Shown piece by piece: positions 32,260 through 43,232 of a stretch of 64,000 bases of DNA. The stretch is from Flavobacterium sp. IMCC34852 (lineage in GTDB: Bacteria; Bacteroidota; Bacteroidia; Flavobacteriales; Flavobacteriaceae), in contig NZ_CP121446.1 of NCBI RefSeq assembly GCF_030643905.1, forward strand, positions 2,958,001 through 3,022,000. Direction: 5' to 3'. Each line of letters opens with the position of its first letter. Positions within the stretch are counted from its first letter, which is position 1. Below the pieces are notes generated by a model. It did not search any database. It was not told the DNA's origin and worked only from the letters and a program-made list of their open reading frames with translations. Position numbers and translations under genes: made by a program.

Positions 32260-35200
32260 ATGAATAAACTTGTCTTAACCATTGGCTTATTAGTAAGTGC
32301 TCTTGGCTTTTCGCAACCGATAACTGTTAGCACAACTGCTCATACAGTACCGCAATTGGTCAACAATGTGTTAATCAATTCACCTTGTGTATCGGCCACT
32401 AATATCACCTGGAGAACCGGAACCAACTTTGGTTCATCAAACGGGATTGGTTTTTTTCAGAATACAAATCCGACCTTTCCCATGCAAAGCGGTGTTGTTT
32501 TGAGTACCGGAAATGCAATGAATGCGGCCGGACCAAATACTTCTATTTTAAATGACGGGTCGGCTACATGGACCGGTGACACCACATTGGAAAGTACTTT
32601 GGCAACAGCAGGAATAGCAATGGTTTCTAATAATGCAACGGTTTTGGAGTTTGACTTTACACCCATTTCACCCAACTTTAGCTTTGACTTTATTTTTGCT
32701 TCTGAAGAATATGGCAATTTTCAGTGTCAATACTCGGATGCTTTTGCTTTTTTACTCACCAATATGAATACAGGGACAACAACCAATTTGGCAGTAGTTC
32801 CGGGTACAACTGACCCAATTTCAGTAGTTACAATCAGAGATTTTTTGTACAATTCCTCATGTCCATCTGTTAATCCACAATATTTTGGAAGTTTCAATGG
32901 TGGTTCCAATGCGGCAAACTCTGCCATCAATTTTAATGGTCAAACCACTGTTCTAACAGCCGCATCGGTTTTAACACCGGGCATACCTTATCATATCAAA
33001 TTAGTTATTGCCGACCGATTAGATCCGCAATCTGATTCTGCTATTTTTATTTCTTCGGATAGTTTTAATATTGGTCAAGATGTTTTAGGGCTTGACTTAA
33101 CAACAAATGGTAATAACGCACTTTGTTTTGGCACTACTCATACTTTAGACACCGGTTTAAATGCTACAGAATATACTTTCTCATGGGAAAGAAATGGCAC
33201 TACCATTGCCGGTGAAACAGGACCTTCATTAGTAATCAATCAAGCCGGAACTTATAGTGTTACTTACACGAGTATTGCTAATTTTTGTGAGCCAATAACA
33301 GATACTATTATTGTGGAATACTATCCTCAGATATCCTCTCCAAATCCATATAATTTGTCTAAATGTGATACCGGAGCTACGACTTATACTTACGACTTAA
33401 ATTCGAATACCAATAGAGTCAAACAAGGTTTAGATCCGGCCACTATAGTTACTTATCATGCCTCTCAAAGCGATGCTGATAACAACATTAATCAGCTACC
33501 ACTTCAATATAGCGGTGCTACGGGACAAATGATTTATGTTAGAATTCAATTGCCAAACGGTTGTTTCAGAGTTAAATCATTCGAACTCTTGGTGTCACCA
33601 CCACCCACTGCTACACAACCACAAAATATGGTGTTATGTGCTACATCTTTAACCCAAAATAATGCAGAGTTCAGTCTAAACTCACAAAATGCTGCCATAT
33701 TAAACGGACAACCTTCTTCCGTTTATGCTGTCAGATATTATACTTCTTTGAATGATGCCACTAATGGCATCAATGCCATTAGTGGTGCCGGTAGTTTTTT
33801 ATCCTCAGGGCAAACCATTTATGTAAGAGTATATAATGCCACTGATACCGGATGTTTTAGCCTGACGAGTTTTGAATTAATTGTTAATCCAATGCCTCTG
33901 GTTGATGACTTGGAAAATGTTTTAGTTTGCACGAGTTATACTTTGCAACCTTTAACCAACGGTAACTATTTTACAGCAATCAATGGAGGCGGAACACCAT
34001 TATTTGCGGGAGATATTATAACGGAAACCCAAACAATATACATTTACAATCAATCTAACGGTCCGGGGTCATGTGTTGCCAATACTTCATTTTCGGTGAC
34101 TATCTTAGAGCCTTCTGAATTAATTCCGGCTGATGAAACCAGTTGTGGAAGCTACACTTTGCCTGCGTTGAATTATGGTGAATACTACACCGGTCCAAAT
34201 GCTTCGGGCACACAAATTCCTGCAGGAACGGTAATCAGTACTTCACAAACGATTTACTATTATTTCATTACTGAAATAGAACCTGTTTGTATTGTTGATA
34301 GCAGTTTTAACGTTACCATCTTGCCAACTATTGAAGTTGGAAACAGAGTAGATGTATTTGAATGCACCTCTTATACTTTACCGGCTTTATCAATGGGAAA
34401 TTATTATACAAACACAGGTGGAACTGGCACTCAACTGGCACCCGGAACACAAATTACTTCAAGTCAAACTATTTATGTTTATGCTACAACTAACGGAACA
34501 ACTCCTTGTAGTGACGAAGACAGTTTTGAAGTATTTATAGGTTTGCCTCAACCACAAAATATTACGCAATGCAACGGGTATACCTTACCTCAATTGCCGA
34601 TTGGTAATTATTTCACTGGACCAATGGGCACCGGGCAACAAATTCCGGCGGGTACTGTAATTAATAACAGCAGTACCATTTACATTTACGCACAGACAAC
34701 TAGTGGTGGTGCAAATTGTACAGATAATTTACATTTCACATTAAACATTTCACAACCTCAAATTGATAGTTTAACCGATATAACTGCTTGTGAAAGTTAT
34801 TCTTTGCCTACACTTACTAATGGAGAATATTTCACTGAAACAGATGGTAATGGAACTCAATTATATCCGGGAGATGTTATTCTTTCAACCCAAACCATTT
34901 ATATTTTCAAGAGACTTAACAGTACTTGCTTCAATCAATCAAGTTTTACGGTAACCATTCAACCATTACCGGCTATCAGTTCAAGGTCAGACATCGATAT
35001 TTGTGACCAATATGTTTTAACTGCTTTGCAAGTAGGCGATTACTTTACAGGACCAAACGGCACCGGAACCATGTTGGCAGCCGGCACCGTGATCACTACC
35101 TCACAAAGAATTTATATCTATGCTATTTCCGGCACATCACCGGCTTGTATTGCAGAAAACAGTTTTCAAATCAACATATTTTCAACTTCAGCGGATGTCT

Positions 35201-36870
35201 TGGCAAACGTTACAGCTTGTGACAGTTATACTTTGCCAACATTAACCGCTAATAATAAATACTATACCCAATCCGGAGGACCAAACGGAACAGGAGTAGA
35301 AATTTTGCCCGGAACTATTATCACTACCAACCAAACCATATATATTTTTAAAGAGTCATTAATCCGAACCTCATTCTCATGTATTGATGAAACCACTTTT
35401 ACGATTACCATCAATAATACACCGGTCATTCCGGCTATAGCTAATATTTACGCTTGTAATTCTTATACTTTGCCCCCTTTAACCATTGGCAATTATTACA
35501 CCGGAACCGGCGGAACCGGAACAGCCTTACAAGCAGGTGACACTATTACAGAAAGTCAAACCGTTTATGTCTTTGCTAATTCAAATACTTCGCCCGATTG
35601 TACAAATGAAATTAGTTTCAACATTACCATTTTTAATGTTAATGATTTACCGAATATTACCATTTGTGAAAATTATATCTTACCGAATTTAACTGTTGGG
35701 CAGTATTTTACCGGACCTAACGGTACAGGTATACAATTGAATGCCGGTGCAAACATTACCACTTCTCAAACTATTTACATTTATGCAGTTTCTCCTTATT
35801 TACCTAGATGTTCTGATGAAAGTTCATTCGAAGTAACCATAATTGACACTCCGATTGTTAATACAATTCCAAACACTCTAAGCACAGTTTGCGATGAAGA
35901 CGGAAATAATGATGGTGTCACTTCATTTGATTTGACAAGTTTAGCCGCTACCGCTTTAGGTACACAAACCGGTAGTGAATTTGCCATTGCCTTTTATGCA
36001 ACTATGACAGATGCTTTAGATCAAACTAATGCAATTAGTAATACTACACTTTCTACTGTTTATATCAGGATCAATAATACCTTGACTTCAAGTTGTTTTG
36101 ATATAAAACCACTATCAATAGTAGTAAATACATTACCCGAACCAACACCGGCAGACGGAATCATTTGCTTTGACAGCGAAACACAAACGCTTTTAAACTC
36201 TTATACTATTTATAGTGGCTTGAGTTCAGCAACTCATAGTTTTATTTGGACCAGTGAAGACGGCACAGTAGTAGGAACAGGAAGCAATTATACTGCTGTT
36301 TTACCCGGAATCTATAGTGTAATAGCAACCAAAACAGCTACCGGATGTACTTCAGTACCCGTAAATGTAACTGTTAGTCCTTCGGAACCTGCAGTGGTAA
36401 CTTACAGTGTTGAAGAGGATTTTGCAGATTCCCAATCAATTATAGTTACGGCCACGGGTCAAGGGAATAACTTTGAGTACCAATTAGACAATGGACCATT
36501 CCAAGACAGTCCGATTTTCAATAATGTCTCATCAGGTTTGCACACCATCACTGTAAGAGACCGAAACGGTTGTGGCACTACTACTATCCAAGCAGTGGTT
36601 ATCAATTATCCAAAATATTTCACCCCAAATGGTGATGGTTATCATGATACTTGGAATATTACAAATTTATCCAACCAACCATCAGCTGTTATTATTATTT
36701 ACGATCGTTACGGAAAAATTCTCAAGCAAATCAAACCTAACGGAAACGGATGGGATGGTACTTACAATGGCAACATGATGCCTTCTGATGACTATTGGTT
36801 TAGTGTGAACTATACAGATGAAAATCAGGTAAGTCGAGAATTCCGTGCCCATTTTGCGATGAAACGTTAA
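32260..36870 (+). CDS. Giant secreted repeat protein with choice-of-anchor L and T9SS type B domains
   Basis: This 1,536-residue protein has a signal peptide, then a choice-of-anchor L domain (about 30-260, SFDFIFASEEYGNFQCQYSDA). Ig-like and linker regions follow, then nine tandem repeats of about 70 residues (about 543-1,197), each with C-x-Y-TLP, GxYxT, ITTSQTIYIY and one more Cys. The C-terminal 95 residues (YPKYFTPNGDGYHDTW ... IYDRYGKIL ... WDGTYNG) are the gliding-motility-type (type B) sorting domain. It should be exported by type IX secretion and held at the surface, perhaps as an adhesin. Confidence 0.88.
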   Translation: MNKLVLTIGLLVSALGFSQPITVSTTAHTVPQLVNNVLINSPCVSATNITWRTGTNFGSSNGIGFFQNTNPTFPMQSGVVLSTGNAMNAAGPNTSILNDGSATWTGDTTLESTLATAGIAMVSNNATVLEFDFTPISPNFSFDFIFASEEYGNFQCQYSDAFAFLLTNMNTGTTTNLAVVPGTTDPISVVTIRDFLYNSSCPSVNPQYFGSFNGGSNAANSAINFNGQTTVLTAASVLTPGIPYHIKLVIADRLDPQSDSAIFISSDSFNIGQDVLGLDLTTNGNNALCFGTTHTLDTGLNATEYTFSWERNGTTIAGETGPSLVINQAGTYSVTYTSIANFCEPITDTIIVEYYPQISSPNPYNLSKCDTGATTYTYDLNSNTNRVKQGLDPATIVTYHASQSDADNNINQLPLQYSGATGQMIYVRIQLPNGCFRVKSFELLVSPPPTATQPQNMVLCATSLTQNNAEFSLNSQNAAILNGQPSSVYAVRYYTSLNDATNGINAISGAGSFLSSGQTIYVRVYNATDTGCFSLTSFELIVNPMPLVDDLENVLVCTSYTLQPLTNGNYFTAINGGGTPLFAGDIITETQTIYIYNQSNGPGSCVANTSFSVTILEPSELIPADETSCGSYTLPALNYGEYYTGPNASGTQIPAGTVISTSQTIYYYFITEIEPVCIVDSSFNVTILPTIEVGNRVDVFECTSYTLPALSMGNYYTNTGGTGTQLAPGTQITSSQTIYVYATTNGTTPCSDEDSFEVFIGLPQPQNITQCNGYTLPQLPIGNYFTGPMGTGQQIPAGTVINNSSTIYIYAQTTSGGANCTDNLHFTLNISQPQIDSLTDITACESYSLPTLTNGEYFTETDGNGTQLYPGDVILSTQTIYIFKRLNSTCFNQSSFTVTIQPLPAISSRSDIDICDQYVLTALQVGDYFTGPNGTGTMLAAGTVITTSQRIYIYAISGTSPACIAENSFQINIFSTSADVLANVTACDSYTLPTLTANNKYYTQSGGPNGTGVEILPGTIITTNQTIYIFKESLIRTSFSCIDETTFTITINNTPVIPAIANIYACNSYTLPPLTIGNYYTGTGGTGTALQAGDTITESQTVYVFANSNTSPDCTNEISFNITIFNVNDLPNITICENYILPNLTVGQYFTGPNGTGIQLNAGANITTSQTIYIYAVSPYLPRCSDESSFEVTIIDTPIVNTIPNTLSTVCDEDGNNDGVTSFDLTSLAATALGTQTGSEFAIAFYATMTDALDQTNAISNTTLSTVYIRINNTLTSSCFDIKPLSIVVNTLPEPTPADGIICFDSETQTLLNSYTIYSGLSSATHSFIWTSEDGTVVGTGSNYTAVLPGIYSVIATKTATGCTSVPVNVTVSPSEPAVVTYSVEEDFADSQSIIVTATGQGNNFEYQLDNGPFQDSPIFNNVSSGLHTITVRDRNGCGTTTIQAVVINYPKYFTPNGDGYHDTWNITNLSNQPSAVIIIYDRYGKILKQIKPNGNGWDGTYNGNMMPSDDYWFSVNYTDENQVSREFRAHFAMKR
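33890..35850 (+). repeat. Nine tandem ~210-bp coding repeats inside the surface protein gene
   Basis: Units encode C-x-Y-TLP ... GNYYTGP ... GTQL-AGT-ITTSQTIYIYA ... C ... SF-VTI. They are diverged at the DNA level, so expansion is old and not an assembly artefact. Confidence 0.8.
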
Positions 36871-36889
36871 TTTCTAAAACAATATACCC

Positions 36890-36924
36890 AAAAAAAACTC
36901 TCAAATATTTTTGAGAGTTTTTTA
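36890..36924 (+). terminator. Terminator after the giant surface protein
   Basis: Stem AACTCTCAAA / TTTGAGAGTT followed by TTTT. Confidence 0.8.
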
Positions 36925-37039
36925 CTTTTTAGTGTAACAAATCGATTCTTAATGAGTCTACTTACTCGAATTAATTTAACAACTGTTGAAGCGAATAAAC
37001 AAATAATAATTCAACAAACAATCATCAAAAAAAACGAAA

Positions 37040-39487
37040 ATGAGATTTAAATTATTACTACTGTTATTAGTAAGTCAATGTTCCATTTTATTGGCACAAA
37101 CCAATAATCCGGGAGCAATCACCGGAAAAGTAATCGACAAAAACAGCAAACAACCGCTTCCTTATGTAAATGTTTCGGTTTTGGAAGAAGGCAAAATCAT
37201 AACCGGAGGCATTACACAAGAAAACGGTAACTTTTCAATTAAAAACTTAGCCTTAAAAAAATATACTGTTGAAGTACAATTTATCGGTTTCAAAAAAGTC
37301 ACCCAAGAAGTTACATTGTCCGAAAGCAATAAAAGTGTCAATCTAAACACCATTGCCATTGAAGAAGAAGCAGTACAATTGGCCGGAGTGGAAATTGTAA
37401 AAGAGCGTTCTACTATTGAGCAAAAAATTGATAGAAAAGTAGTTAACGTCGGAAAGGATTTAATCGCATCAGGTAACACCGCTTCGGAAATTATGAATAA
37501 TATTCCAACAGTAAGTGTTGACCCGCAAACCAAGGAATTAAGCTTAAGAGGAAATTCGAATGTTAGGGTTTTGATTGACGGCAAACCTTCTAACATTGAC
37601 GCCGCTCAGTTACTACAACAAATTCCGTCCTCGTCCATCAAACAAATTGAGTTGATTACCAATCCTTCGGCCAAATACAATCCGGAAGGAATGAGCGGTA
37701 TCATCAACATTATTTTACACAAAAATTCTCAAGACGGTTTTAACGGAAGCATCAATTCGGGTGTGACTTTTGGAGTAACGCCTAAAGTCAATTCGGCCTT
37801 GAACCTCAACTACAAAGTTGGGAAAGTAAATTTCTATACCAACTACGGATTCAATCACGGACAGAATGAAAATAATGGTTACATCAATAGTTTCCGACCG
37901 TTATTTGAGAACCGTCAAGAATTTGGTGGTTCTAATTTAAATACATCCCATTTGGTAAAATTGGGAATGGATTATTATATCAATGAAAAAAACAGCCTTT
38001 CCTTTTACACCAATCAAAATATCGTAAATGGCGGTGGTACCGGATTTACCAATATTGATTATACCGGTGCTTTACTGAGAGATTCCAGACAAACTTCTGA
38101 TTCAGATACGGAAAATTATACCCAAACTTATGATTTAGCCTACAAGCATGATTTTGATAAAAAAGGAGAAACTTTAGATTTTCAAGCGAATTTTTCCAAC
38201 ACCGAAAGTCCTGAAAATTCGGATTATTGGTTCAATCAAGAAAATCCAACATCAACCAGATTCACCAATAACGATATTAAACGCGAAACAGATTATTTAC
38301 AGATCAACTTAGACTATGTAAACCCATTATCCGAAACGGTTAAATTGGAAATCGGAGCTGAAACGCGTCTGCAAAAAATCACCAACTATTTTGATGAAAC
38401 CATCAGCGAACCTTCAGAATCCTACAACAGACAAGGCAATTCAAATTTTGAATTCACCCGAAACATTCATTCCTTTTATACCAATATCGGAAAACAATGG
38501 AAAAAATGGAGCGTTCAAGCCGGTGTTCGTTTAGAGCAATATGAAATTGAGGGTGACTTTCAAAATGTAGTGACTTCTTCTACTCCGTCTGAAAACATTA
38601 ACGACCAAAGCACCATTGAAGACGATATTTTCGCCATTTATCCATCCTTGTTTTTCAATTACAAAGCCAGCGACAAAGACTCTTTTAATTTCAACTTTTC
38701 AAGACGTGTCGACCGTCCGAGTATAGGTCAAATTAGTCCTATCAGAGAATGGACAACACCTTTGGTTGAATCCAGAGGAAATCCATCATTGGAACCGCAA
38801 TTTACCAACTCTTTCGAAGTAAATTATACCAGGACTACTAAGATTGGTTCTATTACAACCGGTGTTTTTTACCGTCAAATCAATGATGAAATCGGAAGAA
38901 TCATCTATAAAAATCCGGACAACATCAATCAGGATATCATTTCTTATGACAACTTTGATGACAACAATGCTATCGGTGCTGAAGTTTCCGCCAATTTAAA
39001 ATTAGCTACTTGGTGGTCGGTTAATGCCAGTAGCGATGCCTATTTCAGAACCGTAAGAGGTACAGTGCAAAACGCCAATACCCAAGAACAAGAAAGAGCC
39101 GAAGCCGATGTAGTTATCTTCAACGCCAGAGTAAACAACAACTTTGTGGCTACTAAAAAATTGAGATTCAATTTATTTGCTATGTACAGAGGGAAAGATT
39201 TAGGATTGCAATTTGAGAGAAAACCAATGTACCGAATGGATATTGGTTCAACTTACACCGTTTTGAAAGGAAAAGGAAGCATCACAGCCCGTTTCAACGA
39301 CGTTTTTGAAACCATGCATTTTGCCTTCGACGGAAACATTCCTTACAGACAGGTCGGAGCCTTTTATTGGGAAAGCCAAACTTTCTACATAGGATTCAAT
39401 TACATGTTTGGCGGTGGAAAAAACAGTGCTATGCAACGCAAACAAAGAGATCAAAACGAAACACAAGGTAGTGGTGGCCTTTTATAA
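37040..39487 (+). CDS. TonB-dependent receptor-type outer-membrane beta-barrel protein
   Basis: This 815-residue protein has a signal peptide (LLLLLLVSQCSILLA) and a carboxypeptidase-regulatory-like domain (about 25-110, ITGKVIDKNSKQPLPYVNV). A plug (about 125-215, SLRGNSNVRVLIDGKP) leads to a large barrel of the 'outer membrane beta-barrel family' type. A Gly/Gln-rich tail replaces the usual terminal Phe. There is no SusD neighbour. Import of a small ligand or peptide is likely, but the substrate is unknown. Confidence 0.88.
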   Translation: MRFKLLLLLLVSQCSILLAQTNNPGAITGKVIDKNSKQPLPYVNVSVLEEGKIITGGITQENGNFSIKNLALKKYTVEVQFIGFKKVTQEVTLSESNKSVNLNTIAIEEEAVQLAGVEIVKERSTIEQKIDRKVVNVGKDLIASGNTASEIMNNIPTVSVDPQTKELSLRGNSNVRVLIDGKPSNIDAAQLLQQIPSSSIKQIELITNPSAKYNPEGMSGIINIILHKNSQDGFNGSINSGVTFGVTPKVNSALNLNYKVGKVNFYTNYGFNHGQNENNGYINSFRPLFENRQEFGGSNLNTSHLVKLGMDYYINEKNSLSFYTNQNIVNGGGTGFTNIDYTGALLRDSRQTSDSDTENYTQTYDLAYKHDFDKKGETLDFQANFSNTESPENSDYWFNQENPTSTRFTNNDIKRETDYLQINLDYVNPLSETVKLEIGAETRLQKITNYFDETISEPSESYNRQGNSNFEFTRNIHSFYTNIGKQWKKWSVQAGVRLEQYEIEGDFQNVVTSSTPSENINDQSTIEDDIFAIYPSLFFNYKASDKDSFNFNFSRRVDRPSIGQISPIREWTTPLVESRGNPSLEPQFTNSFEVNYTRTTKIGSITTGVFYRQINDEIGRIIYKNPDNINQDIISYDNFDDNNAIGAEVSANLKLATWWSVNASSDAYFRTVRGTVQNANTQEQERAEADVVIFNARVNNNFVATKKLRFNLFAMYRGKDLGLQFERKPMYRMDIGSTYTVLKGKGSITARFNDVFETMHFAFDGNIPYRQVGAFYWESQTFYIGFNYMFGGGKNSAMQRKQRDQNETQGSGGLL

Positions 39488-39516
39488 TTATCACAGAATT
39501 ATTTGAATAGTTGTTA

Positions 39517-39551
39517 ATGAAAAAGCCAAACATAATGTTTGGCTTTTTTTA
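39517..39551. terminator. Bidirectional terminator before fabH end
   Basis: Stem AAAAGCCAAACA / TGTTTGGCTTTT with T runs in both directions between converging genes. Confidence 0.87.
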
Positions 39552-39567
39552 TATCCTAAAAGTAAAT

Positions 39568-40575
39568 TTACCATTTAATAATGGCGCTTGCCCAAGTAAA
39601 ACCGCTACCAAAAGCGGCCAAAACAAGGGTGTCACCTTCTTTGATTTTACCTTGTTCCCAAGCTTCGGTTAAAGCGATTGGAATGGAAGCCGCTGTCGTA
39701 TTTCCGTATTTTTGAATATTATTAAAAACTTGGTCATCTCTCAATTTGAATTTCTGCTGAATGAACTGTGAAATTCTCAAATTCGCCTGATGCGGAATCA
39801 GCATATCGATATCCGATACCTGCAAATTGTTGGCTTGCAAGCCCTCGTTAATCACTTCGCTAAAACGAACTACCGCATTTTTAAACACAAATTGTCCGTT
39901 CATGTAAGGAAAGTAACTTTCGTCCTCCGGGTTATTATCGGCTATGATATCAGTTACCCATCTACCGCCCATTCCCGGTGCTAAAACCGCTAATTCTTTG
40001 GCATATTCTCCTTCTGAATGCAAATGGGTTGACAGGATTCCTTTGGTCACATCTTCTTCTCTGCTCAACATAGCCGCTCCGGCGCCATCCCCAAAAATCA
40101 CGGAAACACCTCTGCCTCTATCGGTCATATCCAATCCTAAAGATTGCACTTCGGAAGCCACGACTAAAATATTTTTGTACATTCCGGTTTTAATGTATTG
40201 GTCGGCTACCGATAACGCATAGACAAAGCCCGAACATTGGTTGCGAATATCCAAAGCGCCTATGGTTTTTAATCCCAATTCTTTCTGTAAAGCTACGCCC
40301 GGTCCGGGGAAATAGAAATCCGGTGAAATGGTGGCAAAGACAATAAAATCGATTTCATCATTATTCACACCCGAACGTTCTATGGCAATTTTAGCGGCTT
40401 TTACACCCATAGAAGTCGTGGTGTCTTCCCCTCTTTTAATGTGTCTTCTTTCTTTGATGCCGGTTCGTTCCTGAATCCATTCGTCATTAGTATCCATTAT
40501 TTTGGCCAAATCATCATTGGTCACAACATTATCGGGAACATAAAAACCTAAGCCTGTTATTTTGGAGTGGTACAT
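39568..40575 (-). CDS. fabH: 3-oxoacyl-ACP synthase III (KAS III)
   Basis: This 335-residue thiolase-fold enzyme has catalytic Cys in NQCSGFVYA, His in PHQANLRI and Asn in KYGNTTAASIP, all in family positions. It starts fatty acid synthesis from acyl-CoA and malonyl-ACP. It stands alone rather than next to plsX/rpmF, so it may be one of two fabH-like copies. A TAAATTTG box is present upstream (40607-40614, - strand). Confidence 0.93.
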   Translation of the reverse strand: MYHSKITGLGFYVPDNVVTNDDLAKIMDTNDEWIQERTGIKERRHIKRGEDTTTSMGVKAAKIAIERSGVNNDEIDFIVFATISPDFYFPGPGVALQKELGLKTIGALDIRNQCSGFVYALSVADQYIKTGMYKNILVVASEVQSLGLDMTDRGRGVSVIFGDGAGAAMLSREEDVTKGILSTHLHSEGEYAKELAVLAPGMGGRWVTDIIADNNPEDESYFPYMNGQFVFKNAVVRFSEVINEGLQANNLQVSDIDMLIPHQANLRISQFIQQKFKLRDDQVFNNIQKYGNTTAASIPIALTEAWEQGKIKEGDTLVLAAFGSGFTWASAIIKW

Positions 40576-40780
40576 AATATTTGCTTATTTACTAAAATGA
40601 GAATAGCAAATTTAACAATCTTATATTTCTAAAAGCTATTTTTAGGTTCTATTTTGCAAATTGACAAAAAAGAGGTTTTCCACCTTGACATTTTCACTGT
40701 TAAGTTTAACAAAATCTTAAAAATATTGTAACCGCAATGCCGTATTTTAGACAAACTTATTTAAACCAAAATAACAACAT

Positions 40781-43192
40781 ATGAAATTACGTTTTACTTT
40801 ACTGCTCTTAATCGGATTGGGGTTTTCATCACTGGCGCAGGAAAATCTGAATTTCCAAAAACCATCTGCCGAAATTTTGGCTTTGGCCGATTTTGAACGT
40901 TCGCCTTCTGTAAGTATGGATTCTAAAAAAGAATACATGCTTTTGAGTTACCGAAACACCTATAAAACGCTCGACGATTTAAATCAAGAAGAAATGCGTT
41001 TGGGAGGTTTGAGAATCAATCCTATTACCAACATTTCGAGCACAGTGACTTATATCAATAATTTGAAATTGAGAAAAGTAACTGACAGAGTGGAAACGCA
41101 AGTTTCAGGCTTACCACAAAATGCCCGAATCACCAATGTTTCTTGGTCGCAAAACGAAAAGAAAATCGGGTTCACCAACACTACCAATACCGGAGTAGAA
41201 CTTTGGGTGATTGATGTAGTTACGGCTTCCGCCAAAAAAATTACTGACGCGAATTTGAATGCCAACTTGGGCAGTCCGTACAGTTGGATGAAAGATAACG
41301 AAACGCTTTTGGTTAAAATGCTACCCAAAAATCGTCCGGCATTAATTGACGGCAAGAAAGATTTGCCCAAAGGGCCAACGGTTTCAACCAGCGACGGTTC
41401 AAAATCACAAAACAGAACTTACCAAGATTTGTTAAAAAACAAAACTGATGAAGCCAATTTTGATGCTTTGGTAACTTCTGAATTGTATAAAGTTTCTTTA
41501 TCCGGAAAAACAGAATTATTCAAATCGGCCGACATTTACGCCGGAGAAAGTTTCTCACCGGATGGCAATTATTTGATGCTGACTACTATTCAAAAACCTT
41601 ATTCTTACATCGTTCCGCTAAGTCGTTTTCCGCAAAAATCGGTGGTTTGTGATATAAACGGAAAAGAAATTAAAACCGTAAATGAAGTGCCTTTGACTGA
41701 AATAATGCCCAAAGGTTTTTCCTCCGTACGAAAAGGAAAAAGGAGTATGAACTGGAGAGCTGATAAGCCCGCAACTCTATCTTATGTTGTAGCGTTAGAC
41801 GAAGGTGACCAAGCCAAAAAAGTGGATTTCAGAGATGAAGTGTTCAACTGGGATGCGCCTTTTTCGACAGAACCAAAATCAATTTTGAAAACCCAACAAC
41901 GTTTCAGCGGAATTATCTGGGGCAACGAAACCACGGCTATCGCCTATGACGATTGGTATGATACTCGCAACCAAAAAACGTATTTGTTCAATCCTTCAAA
42001 TCCGAATGAAGCGCCAAAAATTATCTGGGATAGAAATTCGCAAGACATTTACAGCGATCCCGGGAATTTTGAAACCAAAAGAAACCAATACAATCGATAC
42101 GTTTTAGCGATTGAAAATAACAATGCTTATTTAATCGGCGACGGTTTTACCAAAGAAGGTCAGTTCCCGTTTATCACCGAATTCAATTTGGCTACCCAAA
42201 AATCAAAACGATTGTACACTTCAACTTTCAAAGACAAAAAAGAAGATTTACAATCGATAGAAGATTTCAAAAAAGGCGATGTTTTGGTACAAATTCAGTC
42301 GAAGACCGACTTCCCGAATTACTACTTCCGCAACATCAAATCGGGCAAGCTGACACAAATCACCAACTTCAAGAACCCTTTTGAAAGCATCAAAAATGTG
42401 TACAAAGAAGTGATTAAATACAAAAGAAAAGACGGTGTCGAATTATCCGGAACCCTTTATTTACCGGCCGGTTATGACCGAACTAAGAAAGCTGAGAAAT
42501 TGCCGTTACTAATTTGGGCTTACCCGGAAGAATTTAAAGATAAAAACAGCGCCGGTCAAAATAACAAAAACCCTAATGAATTTACATTCCCGAATTATGG
42601 TTCGTTTGTGTATTGGGTAACCAAAGGCTATGCGGTTTTGGATGATGCTTCGTTTCCTATTATCGGTGAAGGCAAAACCGAACCTAACGATACTTTTATG
42701 CCGCAATTGATTGCCAATGCGGAAGCTGCGATTGATGCAGTAGACAATTTAGGTTACATCAACCGCAAAAAAGTGGCGATTGGAGGCCATTCCTATGGTG
42801 CGTTTATGACGGCTAATTTGTTAACTCACTCTAATTTATTTGCCTGCGGAATAGCCCGAAGTGGTGCTTACAATAGAACGTTGACGCCTTTTGGGTTCCA
42901 AAGTGAACAAAGAAATTATTGGGATGTACCGGAAATTTACAACGGTATGTCGCCGTTTATGAATGCCGATAAAATGAAAACCCCATTATTATTAGTTCAC
43001 GGTGATGCCGATAACAATCCGGGGACTTTCACTTTGCAATCAGAACGTTATTTCCAAGCGTTGAAAAATTTAGGCGCGCCGGTTCGTTTGGTTTTACTAC
43101 CTAAGGAAAGTCACGGTTATGCTGCCAAAGACAATATTTTACACTTGCTTTGGGAACAAGATCAATTCTTAGAAAAATATTTGAAAAACTAA
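40781..43192 (+). CDS. Secreted S9-family (prolyl oligopeptidase) peptidase
   Basis: This 803-residue protein has a signal peptide (FTLLLLIGLGFSSLA), an N-terminal beta-propeller-like region (about 30-520) and a C-terminal alpha/beta-hydrolase domain. The triad is visible: Ser in GGHSYGAF, Asp in HGDADNNPG and His in ESHGY. The GGHSYGAF context and sequence around it resemble glutamyl-endopeptidase-type S9 enzymes. It likely degrades peptides in the periplasm. Confidence 0.9.
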   Translation: MKLRFTLLLLIGLGFSSLAQENLNFQKPSAEILALADFERSPSVSMDSKKEYMLLSYRNTYKTLDDLNQEEMRLGGLRINPITNISSTVTYINNLKLRKVTDRVETQVSGLPQNARITNVSWSQNEKKIGFTNTTNTGVELWVIDVVTASAKKITDANLNANLGSPYSWMKDNETLLVKMLPKNRPALIDGKKDLPKGPTVSTSDGSKSQNRTYQDLLKNKTDEANFDALVTSELYKVSLSGKTELFKSADIYAGESFSPDGNYLMLTTIQKPYSYIVPLSRFPQKSVVCDINGKEIKTVNEVPLTEIMPKGFSSVRKGKRSMNWRADKPATLSYVVALDEGDQAKKVDFRDEVFNWDAPFSTEPKSILKTQQRFSGIIWGNETTAIAYDDWYDTRNQKTYLFNPSNPNEAPKIIWDRNSQDIYSDPGNFETKRNQYNRYVLAIENNNAYLIGDGFTKEGQFPFITEFNLATQKSKRLYTSTFKDKKEDLQSIEDFKKGDVLVQIQSKTDFPNYYFRNIKSGKLTQITNFKNPFESIKNVYKEVIKYKRKDGVELSGTLYLPAGYDRTKKAEKLPLLIWAYPEEFKDKNSAGQNNKNPNEFTFPNYGSFVYWVTKGYAVLDDASFPIIGEGKTEPNDTFMPQLIANAEAAIDAVDNLGYINRKKVAIGGHSYGAFMTANLLTHSNLFACGIARSGAYNRTLTPFGFQSEQRNYWDVPEIYNGMSPFMNADKMKTPLLLVHGDADNNPGTFTLQSERYFQALKNLGAPVRLVLLPKESHGYAAKDNILHLLWEQDQFLEKYLKN

Positions 43193-43232
43193 AAAAGAAA
43201 CCCTGAAATTAATCGATTTCAGGGTTTTTTAT
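43193..43232. terminator. Bidirectional terminator
   Basis: Stem GAAACCCTGAAAT / ATTTCAGGGTTTTT between converging genes. The ABC ATPase stop codon lies in the loop. Confidence 0.85.
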
